Assembly (NCBI RefSeq): GCF_018595685.2
Contig: NZ_CP092334.1
Coordinates: forward strand, 462,001 to 526,000
Source: Flavihumibacter rivuli
GTDB lineage: Bacteria; Bacteroidota; Bacteroidia; Chitinophagales; Chitinophagaceae
Direction: 5' to 3'
Length of the DNA: 64,000 bases
The notes under the pieces are model-generated. The model did no database searches and was not told the DNA's origin. It saw only the letters and a program-made list of their open reading frames with translations. The translations under genes and the position numbers were made by a program. Positions 10,110 to 17,814 of this stretch are shown one piece after another. Position 1 is the first letter of the stretch. Each line of letters begins with the position of its first letter.

Positions 10110-11138
10110 ATGCATCGCAAGGACTTTATCAGGAATACCGCACTGGCGGGAATGGGAGCTTTGGTGGTGCCTCACTATCTTTCTGCAGAACAGGTAGTGC
10201 TGGGCCAGAACAACAAGCGCTATAAGATCAATACACATTGGAGTAAGGCAGATATCAGCCGCTACCCGGTGAATGATTGCCATGAAATGGTGCAGGACAG
10301 CAAGGGAAGAATCCTCTTGCTGACCAATGAAACCCGTAACAATGTACTGGTGTATGATAAGCAGGGGAAATTACTGGACAGTTGGGGGAATGAATACCCG
10401 GGGGCACATGGGTTAACATTGTTCAATGAGAATGGGCAGGATGTATTGTTCATCTGTGATAACAACCGTCACCAGGTGATCAAGACCACTATCAATGGCA
10501 AGGTCCTGATGGTATTGGATTATCCCAGGGAAACCGGGATGTATGCCAAGGCCGAAGAGTATGTCCCAACAGAGACCGCCATTGCACCCAACGGTGATAT
10601 CTATGTCGCGGATGGTTATGGCAAGGACCTGGTGATCCAGTATGATGCCAATGGAAAGTATATCCGCCATTTTGGGGGAAGGGGAACAGGGGCCGGGCAT
10701 TTGCTGAATGCACATGGCGTATGCATTGATAACAGGGATCGCTCCAATCCATTGGTGATCGTAAGTTCCCGTCAGCATAATGCCTTTAAACGCTATACGC
10801 TTGAAGGTGTGTATAAGGATACCATAGAACTACCCGGGGCATGGGTATGCCGGCCGGTTATAAAAGGTGATTACCTCTATGCTGCTGTCTTGCAGTCGAA
10901 CAGCCGCCAGGGACAAGGATCCGGGTTCGTGACCATATTGGATAGGAACAATAAAGTTGTTTCCAATCTTGCAGGCAGTGAGCCTTCCTATCAGAATGGC
11001 CGGCCAGAAGAGATGTACCAGACCATCAAGGCCTTTCAGTATCCCCATGATGTTTGCATTGATGATGAGGAAAACCTTTATGTGGCACAGTGGAATTCCG
11101 GCAAAACCTATCCCTATAAACTAGAACCCATCGCATGA
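10110..11138 (+). CDS. Exported NHL-repeat six-bladed beta-propeller protein
   Basis: 342 residues. The N-terminus MHRKDFIRNTALAGMGALVV resembles a Tat signal with Arg-Lys instead of Arg-Arg. Repeated propeller blades are visible, for example DSKGRILLLTNETRNNVLVYD, APNGDIYVADGYGKDLVIQYD and DDEENLYVAQWNSGK, each with the NHL pattern of G-x-hydrophobic-Y-V-A-D. Such propellers usually bind ligands or partner proteins; some are peptidyl-amidating-lyase-like. It starts 31 bp after the DUF1501 gene and its stop overlaps the next start (ATGA), so it belongs to the same transcript. It could be a scaffold or sensor subunit of a cytochrome complex (inference). Confidence 0.85.
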   Translation: MHRKDFIRNTALAGMGALVVPHYLSAEQVVLGQNNKRYKINTHWSKADISRYPVNDCHEMVQDSKGRILLLTNETRNNVLVYDKQGKLLDSWGNEYPGAHGLTLFNENGQDVLFICDNNRHQVIKTTINGKVLMVLDYPRETGMYAKAEEYVPTETAIAPNGDIYVADGYGKDLVIQYDANGKYIRHFGGRGTGAGHLLNAHGVCIDNRDRSNPLVIVSSRQHNAFKRYTLEGVYKDTIELPGAWVCRPVIKGDYLYAAVLQSNSRQGQGSGFVTILDRNNKVVSNLAGSEPSYQNGRPEEMYQTIKAFQYPHDVCIDDEENLYVAQWNSGKTYPYKLEPIA

Positions 11139-11929
11139 AAAAGGAATGGCTCATAGCGTTGTGCTATTGCATGGCAGGAATGGCAGCAATGGCCCAGGAC
11201 CAGTTCCAACTGGCACCACCTTTTATGAAGTATCCTTCTGTCTTTTTTGAGAAGGAAACAAGTGTTGGTTTGTTGTTCGCGCAGAAAGGGACAAGCATCC
11301 ATTATACTACTAACGGTAAAGTGCCCACGCAACAGGACCCTGAATACCGATCCCCGATCAGGATCACCGAACATAATACTACTGTAAAAGCGAAGGTGTT
11401 TGGCAAGGGATACCAGCCTTCGGATGTAGTGGAAGCAACCTTTATCAAAGGAGGGCTGCGAATCGCATCCATTAGCGGTACCGCGCCTTTTGCGCAGTAT
11501 GCCGGGGAAGGTGGGCAGTCCTTGAATGATAACAAAGGCGGTAACACTGCGTATACCAGCAAGACCTGGATGGGCTGGAAAGATGATCGGGTAAGCCTGA
11601 CCGTTAAACTGGCGCAGCCTGAAACAGTTGGTGCCATATTGCTTGACCTTTTGCAGGACCAGGGCAGTTGGATATTCTTTCCGGCAAGGGCAGAAGTGTA
11701 TGCTCTAGATTACGCTACGGAGTCGGAACAAAAAGTCGGGCAAATGGAATGGCAGCCGAGGGAAGGGAAGGATGTTAGTGTATGTAAGCCCTTCCTTTTG
11801 TCCTTTGACCAACCCGTTAAAACCGATATGGTCCGATTGGAATTATTTGTATTGCAGCAGATCCCTGACTGGCATCCCGGAAAAGGGCAGCGCAGCTGGA
11901 TATTCCTGGATGAAATAAAACTGTATTAA
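11135..11929 (+). CDS. Secreted protein with chitobiase C-terminal-like and beta-sandwich modules
   Basis: 264 residues with a signal peptide ending ...MAGMAAMAQ. Residues about 40-110 form a CHB_HEX_C-like module (IHYTTNGKVPTQQDPEYRSP); about 120-264 form a carbohydrate-binding-like beta-sandwich starting GEGGQSLNDNKGG and ending GKGQRSWIFLDEIKLY. The same pair of modules, in the same order, closes the next gene. No catalytic motif or haem site is present, so a binding or structural role is likely. The start overlaps the NHL gene by 4 bases and the next gene starts 2 bases after the stop. Confidence 0.8.
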   Translation: MKKEWLIALCYCMAGMAAMAQDQFQLAPPFMKYPSVFFEKETSVGLLFAQKGTSIHYTTNGKVPTQQDPEYRSPIRITEHNTTVKAKVFGKGYQPSDVVEATFIKGGLRIASISGTAPFAQYAGEGGQSLNDNKGGNTAYTSKTWMGWKDDRVSLTVKLAQPETVGAILLDLLQDQGSWIFFPARAEVYALDYATESEQKVGQMEWQPREGKDVSVCKPFLLSFDQPVKTDMVRLELFVLQQIPDWHPGKGQRSWIFLDEIKLY

Positions 11930-11931
11930 TC

Positions 11932-14073
11932 ATGACAACAGACTGGAAGCGGGTCTTATTCAATACCTGTATTGCCCTCAACTGCCTCTTGATCTTTTTG
12001 GTAGTATTTGGTAGTGAAATGCAATTGCCGTTGTGGTTACAGGTGACCGGAAGGTTTCACCCTTTGGCAGTGCATTTTCCCATTGTTTTAATGCTTGTGG
12101 CTTTTGTCTGGGAATTGTTTTTTACCCGGAAGGATTACGCAATATTAAGGGAAGCCGGTGATTGGTTCTTATTAGGTTCCGCCTTCACAGGAGTGTTGGC
12201 TGCCCTCATGGGGTTATTCCTTTCCAGGGAAGTGGGGTATGATCAGGACGCCATTGTTTACCATAAATGGACCGGTGTAGGAAGTGCTGTCATTAGTTTG
12301 ATCTGGTATGCTTCGAGGTCGTCAATAAGAAAGCGTAAGTTGTCAACGACCTTTGCCGGATTGATTGCAATGGGGGGAGTTGCGGTGGCGGGCCACCTGG
12401 GTGCCAATATCACCCATGGGTCAGATTTTTTGTTTGCGCCTGTAATGGCATCAAACCATCCAAAAGTATTGCTCGAAGATGCTATTGCTTATACCCACCT
12501 GATCAAGCCAATACTTGAAGACAAATGTGTGAGTTGCCATAATAACAGAAAGGCAAAAGGGGAACTGATCATGGAAACGGAGGCCCTGCTTTTGAAAGGT
12601 GGAAAAAACGGGAGGCTATGGGATAGTACAGCAAAGGATTTTGGCCTGATGATGCAACGGATCCATTTGCCGCTCGATGCTAAAGAGCATATGCCCCCCA
12701 AGGGGAAAGCCCAGTTAACGGAGGAGGAAGAGAAAGCGATCTATTACTGGATCAAGGGAGGTGCCAGTTTTACCCAAAGGATCATTGATCTGCCTGAAAC
12801 CGATACCCTGCGCATGATCGCAGCAGGATTCTTCACAACAGCTGAGCAGGATAGTTATTCATTTGAGCCGGCAAAGGAATCGTTGATAAAGGAATTGAAC
12901 ACCGATTACCGGGTAGTGAATCCCCTGGCATTGGGATCGCCGGCATTGAATGTGGAGTTTTTTGGACCGGTATTCTTCAAGCCTGAACAATTGAAGGAGT
13001 TAGAGAAAGTAAAAACACAGGTGGTCAGCCTGAACCTGGCAAAGATGCCGGTGACCGATGCGGACCTGAAATTGATCGGCAATTTCACTAACCTGCGCAA
13101 ACTAAACCTTTCCTTTACAAAGATCACCGGAGCAGGGCTCTCAGCTTTATCTGGCTTGAAAGACCTTCGTCAATTGTCCCTTTCCGGTACAGCAGTCAAG
13201 CCCGCTGATATTGCACAACTGAAGGGCCTTGAAAAATTAGCCACTATATATGCCTGGAATACCGGTGTGCAGGAAAAGGACCTGGATCTGCTGGCAAAGC
13301 AATTCCCTGATACCCGCATTGAAATGGGATTCAAAGGTGATACCATTAAGGTTAAATTGAACCCGCCGATCATTGAAGGGGAGCAGCAGGTCCTTACGGG
13401 CCCTACCACCATTATCCTTAAGCATTATGTGAATGGCGTTCAGTTACGCTATACGCTGGATGGAAAGGAGCCTGATAGTATCAACTCCCCGCTGTATAAA
13501 GACGGTATCCTGATCAATGGTACGGGTGTATTGAAAGCGAAAGCTTTCCTCCCGGGATGGTATAGCAGTGAGGTGGCATCAAAAAATTATTATAAGACAG
13601 GCTTCAGGCCGGATAGTGTTAGCCTGGTGGCCAAACCTGCTGCGTCCTACGCAGGTTCGGGTGGCAAGACCCTTGCTGATGGGGAGAAAGGTGACCTGAA
13701 TTTCCGGACAGAAAAATGGCTGGGCTATAAGGACAATGATATGGTTGCCCTGCTCTATTTCAATCAGCCTGCTGAGCTTTCCGGGATATCCGTCAGTACG
13801 ATCGTGGATATCGGGAATTACATTATGCCTGCGCAACAACTGGAGGTATGGGGAGGTGCCAATGCATCCGGATTGAAGTTATTGGGTAGATTGAATCCCG
13901 TTCAGCCAAAAGAGCAGGTGCCGGGCTATATGGTCGGATTTGATTTTGCTTTCGCAAAACAAAAAATAAGTGTGTTGAAACTGGTGGCAAGGCCGGTAAC
14001 CAAATTACCACCCTGGCATCGCGGCAAGGGTGAAAGGGGATGGGTGTTCATTGACGAAGTATTTATCAACTAA
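11932..14073 (+). CDS. Multidomain membrane cytochrome: DUF2231-like, haem c, LRR, CHB_HEX_C
   Basis: 713 residues. The N-terminal 160 hold about four to five membrane helices with RFHPLAVHFPIVLML and GHLGANITHG, a DUF2231-like module whose histidines could ligate haem b. A PSCyt1-type domain follows with CVSCH at Cys199 and MPPKGKAQLTEEEEKAIYYWI. Residues about 350-470 are leucine-rich repeats (NLRKLNLSFTKITGAGL, LRQLSLSGTAV). The end is a CHB_HEX_C-like module (LRYTLDGKEPDSINSPLYK) plus a beta-sandwich homologous to the preceding protein. It looks like the membrane anchor and electron acceptor of the five-gene run; that role is inferred. Confidence 0.85.
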   Translation: MTTDWKRVLFNTCIALNCLLIFLVVFGSEMQLPLWLQVTGRFHPLAVHFPIVLMLVAFVWELFFTRKDYAILREAGDWFLLGSAFTGVLAALMGLFLSREVGYDQDAIVYHKWTGVGSAVISLIWYASRSSIRKRKLSTTFAGLIAMGGVAVAGHLGANITHGSDFLFAPVMASNHPKVLLEDAIAYTHLIKPILEDKCVSCHNNRKAKGELIMETEALLLKGGKNGRLWDSTAKDFGLMMQRIHLPLDAKEHMPPKGKAQLTEEEEKAIYYWIKGGASFTQRIIDLPETDTLRMIAAGFFTTAEQDSYSFEPAKESLIKELNTDYRVVNPLALGSPALNVEFFGPVFFKPEQLKELEKVKTQVVSLNLAKMPVTDADLKLIGNFTNLRKLNLSFTKITGAGLSALSGLKDLRQLSLSGTAVKPADIAQLKGLEKLATIYAWNTGVQEKDLDLLAKQFPDTRIEMGFKGDTIKVKLNPPIIEGEQQVLTGPTTIILKHYVNGVQLRYTLDGKEPDSINSPLYKDGILINGTGVLKAKAFLPGWYSSEVASKNYYKTGFRPDSVSLVAKPAASYAGSGGKTLADGEKGDLNFRTEKWLGYKDNDMVALLYFNQPAELSGISVSTIVDIGNYIMPAQQLEVWGGANASGLKLLGRLNPVQPKEQVPGYMVGFDFAFAKQKISVLKLVARPVTKLPPWHRGKGERGWVFIDEVFIN

Positions 14074-14106
14074 AATGCAGCGGCATTTGCCGCTGCATTT
14101 TTTTAA
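14073..14106. terminator. Bidirectional intrinsic terminator
   Basis: A perfect 12-bp inverted repeat (14073-14084 with 14089-14100, loop ATTT) is followed by seven further bases of mostly T on the plus strand and preceded by A-rich sequence serving the minus strand. The last base of the upstream TAA stop codon is already in the stem. It separates the cytochrome run from the convergent proA. Confidence 0.9.
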
Positions 14107-14115
14107 ATATATGCT

Positions 14116-15357
14116 TTACCGGGTTTGGCCATTGCCCCTGATCACCCATTTTTCTGTGACCAGTTTTTCAAGTGCAAACGGTCCGCGCGCATGTAGTTTT
14201 TGGGTAGAGATACCGATCTCTGCACCCAAACCAAATACTTCCCCATCGGTGAACCTGGTTGAAGCATTGGCATATACGGCAGCGGCATCCACTGTTTTCA
14301 GGAAACGTTCGCAGGCTTTCTTGTCCTCCGAAACAATGGCCTCAGAATGTTTGGTGGAATATTCCGCAATATGGGCCAGTGCTTCATCCATATTCCTGAC
14401 CAACCTTATCGCGCATTTCAAGCTGAGGAACTCCCTGCCAAAATCCGCAGCCCTGGCTTTCTTCAGGAAGGGATAGCCTTTCATCAATGGGGAAGCGCCG
14501 GCATCTGCAAATATTTCTACCTCGTAGGGGGCAAGTCCGGCCAGTAACATCGGCAGGAAAACCTTTGCAATGGACTGGTCTACCAGTAAGGTGTCCACTG
14601 CATTGCAGACAGAAGGCCTTGATGTTTTGGCGTTCACGGCAATGGCCACTGCCTTTTCCAGGTTGGCTTTCTTCTCTACATATACATGGCAAACACCTGC
14701 GCCGGTCTCAATAACGGGCACGAGGCTGTTCTTCCTGACGTATTCGATCAGGCCGGCTGAGCCGCGCGGAATGATCACATCGATATACTTCGTAGCAGTA
14801 AACAATTGATCGACCACTTCCCTTGCAGAGGGTAAGAGGTTGACCACTTCAGGATCGATGCCCTGTGCTTTCAGTTGCTTTTTGATCAGTTTTACGGAGA
14901 AGCTATTGGTATGCTCGGCTTCACTGCTGCCTTTCAATAAACAGGCATTCCGGCTGCGGAGGCAAAGTCCAGCGATGTCAAAGGTTACATTTGGCCGGGA
15001 TTCATAAATGGCACCCACTACCCCGAGGGGTGTGCTTATCTTTTCAAGTTTAAGCCCCTTCTCGATGGTTCTTTTTTCCAATACCCTTCCCGTTGGATCG
15101 GGTAGCTGTGCCACTTTTCGAAGGCTATTGGCGATGGCCTTGATGCGTTGCTCATTCAACAGCAAACGATCATTGCGAGGGTTATTGGGATCTTGTTTGG
15201 CAAGGTCCATGGCATTGGCCTTTAGCAATCCTTTCGCTTCGGCTTCCATCGCAGTTGCAATGCCTTTCAGTGCCTGCCTGACCTGTTTGTCGGTCAATAA
15301 TTGCAGGCTGGTTGCTGCCTGGTGGGTCTTTTTTATGAGGGGTAATACTGATTTCAT
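14116..15357 (-). CDS. proA: Glutamate-5-semialdehyde dehydrogenase (gamma-glutamyl phosphate reductase)
   Basis: 413 residues, normal length for ProA. It reduces gamma-glutamyl phosphate with NADPH to glutamate-5-semialdehyde, the second step of proline synthesis. Motifs visible: YESRPNVTFDIAGLCLRS, ALKGSSEAEHTN-like region (LLKGSSEAEHTNSF), and TSRPSVCNAVDTLLVD with the catalytic cysteine. It lies 9 bp downstream of proB on the minus strand, giving the order proB-proA. A strong hairpin at 14073-14100 terminates it. Housekeeping gene; no unusual features. Confidence 0.97.
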   Translation of the reverse strand: MKSVLPLIKKTHQAATSLQLLTDKQVRQALKGIATAMEAEAKGLLKANAMDLAKQDPNNPRNDRLLLNEQRIKAIANSLRKVAQLPDPTGRVLEKRTIEKGLKLEKISTPLGVVGAIYESRPNVTFDIAGLCLRSRNACLLKGSSEAEHTNSFSVKLIKKQLKAQGIDPEVVNLLPSAREVVDQLFTATKYIDVIIPRGSAGLIEYVRKNSLVPVIETGAGVCHVYVEKKANLEKAVAIAVNAKTSRPSVCNAVDTLLVDQSIAKVFLPMLLAGLAPYEVEIFADAGASPLMKGYPFLKKARAADFGREFLSLKCAIRLVRNMDEALAHIAEYSTKHSEAIVSEDKKACERFLKTVDAAAVYANASTRFTDGEVFGLGAEIGISTQKLHARGPFALEKLVTEKWVIRGNGQTR

Positions 15358-15366
15358 CTAGGTTGG

Positions 15367-16401
15367 TTAAAACATTACAATATCATCTGCATGTGCCGCG
15401 ATCACATTCCTGAGTGTTAGCTGTTTGTTGATGCCTGGTGCGTCAAGCCTGGTCTTGGCCACACCGAGGATATTGCCTTCTTCATCCATCAACTGCACTA
15501 CTTCGCCGGCAACAAATTTTCCTTCCACCCCCGTGATACCGATGGTCAGCAGGCTTTTCCTGTTGGCCAGTGCTTTGGCTGCGCCTTTGTCAACATGGAT
15601 GGTTCCCAGGGTGATGGATCCGCTGGCCAGCCATTTCTGGCGTGCGCGCAGGTTAGATCGGCTGGGTACGAAATAAGAGCCATTGCGGCCATCCAGGGCA
15701 TTATGGATGGGCTGCTCACCTTTGAGCCCGCAAATCACCACATTGATGCCCAGGGAGGTGGCCAGCCTGGTAAAAGTTAGTTTGGATAACATGCCGCCGA
15801 GTCCCAGGCCGCTCTTCTCCGTGCTGACATATTTCAGTACAGAGCTGTCCACTTTTTCGATCCTGGGGATTACCTTCTTCTGGTCATCGAGGAAGCCGCC
15901 CGCGCTAGTACAGAGGACCAGTGAGCTGGCATCGAAACCAATGGCGATAAGGGTGGCCAGTTCATCGTTATCCGAAAACTTGATCTCCACATTGCTGACC
16001 AGGTCATTCTCGTTCACTACAGGCAGGATATAATTTTCCCAGAAAGTAGCAAAGGTTTGTTTCAACTGCAGGAATTGCTGACGGTTGGAGAAATGCACCC
16101 TTTCGCAAAGCGCCTGTGCCACAGTGATACCGTGTTGCTGGAAATGTTTGTGGTACAGCTGGATGAGGATGGGGTTGCCAACAGCAGCGGCAGCCTTGCG
16201 TTCGGACAGGGTGCCTTTATAATCCTTCAGGAATTTGCGGCCACTGCCAACTGCACCGCTGGAGACGAGCACGATATTGTAACGGGTACTAAGTGCGGCG
16301 ATCTCGGCTGCTACTTTTTTGATGATGCTGCTGTCCACATTACCCTTGCTATCGGTAATGACGGCAGTACCCAGTTTGATCACTAATACTTCCCTCGACA
16401 T
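15367..16401 (-). CDS. proB: Glutamate 5-kinase with C-terminal PUA domain
   Basis: 344 residues. It phosphorylates glutamate at the gamma position to commit it to proline synthesis. The amino-acid-kinase domain shows VLVIKLGTAVIT, VLVSSGAVGSGR and PVVNENDLVSNVEIKFSDNDELA; the region GLGLGGMLSKLTFTRLA corresponds to the usual GTGGMxTK loop with some divergence. The last 90 residues (from about DKGAAKALANRKSLL) are a PUA domain, found in the longer bacterial forms. It is the first gene of a proBA operon. The neighbouring AT-rich island begins just upstream of its start. Confidence 0.95.
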   Translation of the reverse strand: MSREVLVIKLGTAVITDSKGNVDSSIIKKVAAEIAALSTRYNIVLVSSGAVGSGRKFLKDYKGTLSERKAAAAVGNPILIQLYHKHFQQHGITVAQALCERVHFSNRQQFLQLKQTFATFWENYILPVVNENDLVSNVEIKFSDNDELATLIAIGFDASSLVLCTSAGGFLDDQKKVIPRIEKVDSSVLKYVSTEKSGLGLGGMLSKLTFTRLATSLGINVVICGLKGEQPIHNALDGRNGSYFVPSRSNLRARQKWLASGSITLGTIHVDKGAAKALANRKSLLTIGITGVEGKFVAGEVVQLMDEEGNILGVAKTRLDAPGINKQLTLRNVIAAHADDIVMF

Positions 16402-16991
16402 GGGTTGGTTAAATTAAGGTAGGGATAAAGGTAAGAAATGTGGGGATCTGCCTACGCTGAAGCTTCGGCAGACGAGGTGTGGCCTTTAAGCTAACCAGTT
16501 CATTTGGTGACGCAACAAAATAGGGAAATCCTTAACCCCATCAGGGTCTCCCGGAGGTGACCCTGATGAATAGTAGGATAGATATACATCGGGGACTAAC
16601 GAAGGGTACCACAATGGGGTAAGAAGATTTAACATCCCCATCGCCCCCGTTGTGTCTTATGACCAACGGGTAGTTGGAAGATGGGATTAGCTGTTTGCTG
16701 TATAAATCATTTCGCCTTTTATTCATCAGGGTCTCCTGAAGGGACCCTGATGAATAGTAGGAGGGTGGTGCAAGCGTCTGTCCATTGGCGCAGCCAATAC
16801 GTTGCGTTCTTAAAACCGCTCAAAAGCATGCCCGCGTCGTTGCGCTCCTTTGTGTCTTTGCGTGAATGGCTCACCCTAAATAAGTCTTCTGAACCATACA
16901 CAAAACACCGGCACATCACAAGTGTTTAACCGTTAACTGGAAGACCAACAAATAGAATAAGTTATTTTTAAGAAGATGAATAAGCTGCTAA
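16402..16991. repeat. Non-coding composite repeat, copy A
   Basis: No gene was found here. The stretch holds three modules that recur at 19.65-20.3 kb. First are hairpins built on GGGTC/GACCC: 16539-16568 (10-bp arms CATCAGGGTC) and 16721-16755 (about 13-bp arms). Second is a core at about 16642-16720 with a CCCGTTG/CAACGGG hairpin followed by ATTAGCTGTTTGCTG. Third is a segment at about 16774-16873 containing CCATTGGCGCAGCCAATACG and ending TTTGCGTGAATGGCTCAC. Conserved short minus-strand frames run through the core, but the divergence between copies does not look codon-structured. Confidence 0.7.
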
Positions 16992-17436
16992 ATGAACAAT
17001 AAGCGATCACTGAGAGGAATTATAGTGTGCCTGTTGTTGTCATTTCTAAATGTATTTGCAATCAGTGCCCAGGGGATCACAAGTAAAGAGGAATTGGCAG
17101 ATGGGGTGCCGGTTCATCTTTCGTTGTATTGATAATCACCAGGAAATGGTTTTATGGCGGTTTGGTCAATAATGTGTGGTCTGTTGACGAGAATAAAACA
17201 ATGATTTTCTTTTTCTTTCAATACTACATTCACTACAACCTGCCGGATCGTTTATACCTGAGTTCAGCTCCTGTCATCAAGTCTGACTGGAATGCAGAGT
17301 CCGGGGAACAATGGACCATTCCGTTCGGGTTAAGTATGAGTAAAAAATTATAAAGGTTGAAAGGAAGCTCTCGCTCAACCTTCAGGCAGGGGCATACTAT
17401 TATGCCATAAAAACATAGTATGGTTCCGGTTGGTAG
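16992..17436 (+). pseudogene. Decayed outer-membrane transporter-like (neuromedin-U/COG4313-like) gene
   Basis: The ATG at 16992 opens a 46-codon frame with a good signal peptide (LRGIIVCLLLSFLNVFAISA) and mature start EELADGVPVHLSLY, stopped at 17130. A second frame from about 17129 to 17353 encodes WFYGGLVNNVWSVDEN and YYIHYNLPDRLYLSSAP, ending GEQWTIPFGLSMSKKL. After another frame change, 17353-17418 gives LSLNLQAGAYYYAI and then YGSGW. These pieces follow the order of the transporter-like beta-barrel family annotated as neuromedin U or phenol-degradation MetA-like. An internal deletion plus frameshifts make it non-functional. The family assignment is from remembered motif patterns. Confidence 0.6.
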
Positions 17437-17578
17437 TAGCGTGCGCAGGTAGTAGTCTTATTACCCGCGGGTATGATGAAAAAGAAATAGAATATAGCTC
17501 TGTGGATAGTTGCCCTGATTTTTACGTAAATCAAAGAAATCGTTTTGTTTATGTAAAAAAACAGCGGATAAAATTATA

Positions 17579-17707
17579 ATGGCAGAAGATGTAGAAAGAA
17601 CTGTAACAAGACATGTTGAAGAAGATAACTCGGGCGGGAAAATAGAAATTGGTATAAGTGTACTCCCATCCGGAGGGTTCAATTTAGAGTGGTCTGAACA
17701 TCATTAA
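17579..17707 (+). CDS. Possible small hypothetical ORF in decayed region
   Basis: A 42-codon ATG frame, acidic, with no recognised domain, starting MAEDVERTVTRHVEEDN. An open stretch without a start codon (about 17461-17577, containing YDEKEIEYSSVDSCPDFY) lies directly upstream in another frame, so this may be the tail of a broken gene and not a gene by itself. The rest of 17437-17814 shows nothing else recognisable. Confidence 0.25.
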   Translation: MAEDVERTVTRHVEEDNSGGKIEIGISVLPSGGFNLEWSEHH

Positions 17708-17814
17708 GATTGTTGTTAAAAAGATTCGTTGTCATGGCATCTTCCTCTTATACGCAGTAACCTGCAAGCCTAAAATGAGATTGGTAATAATATCACACCT
17801 TTAAAAAAGTGAAC

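Noticed and set aside
16541..16726. Minus-strand 61-codon ORF, similar to one at 19610-19837
   Set aside because: It runs through the repeat core and hairpins; similarity follows the DNA repeat and differences are spread over all codon positions. Kept only as a doubt in the repeat finding.
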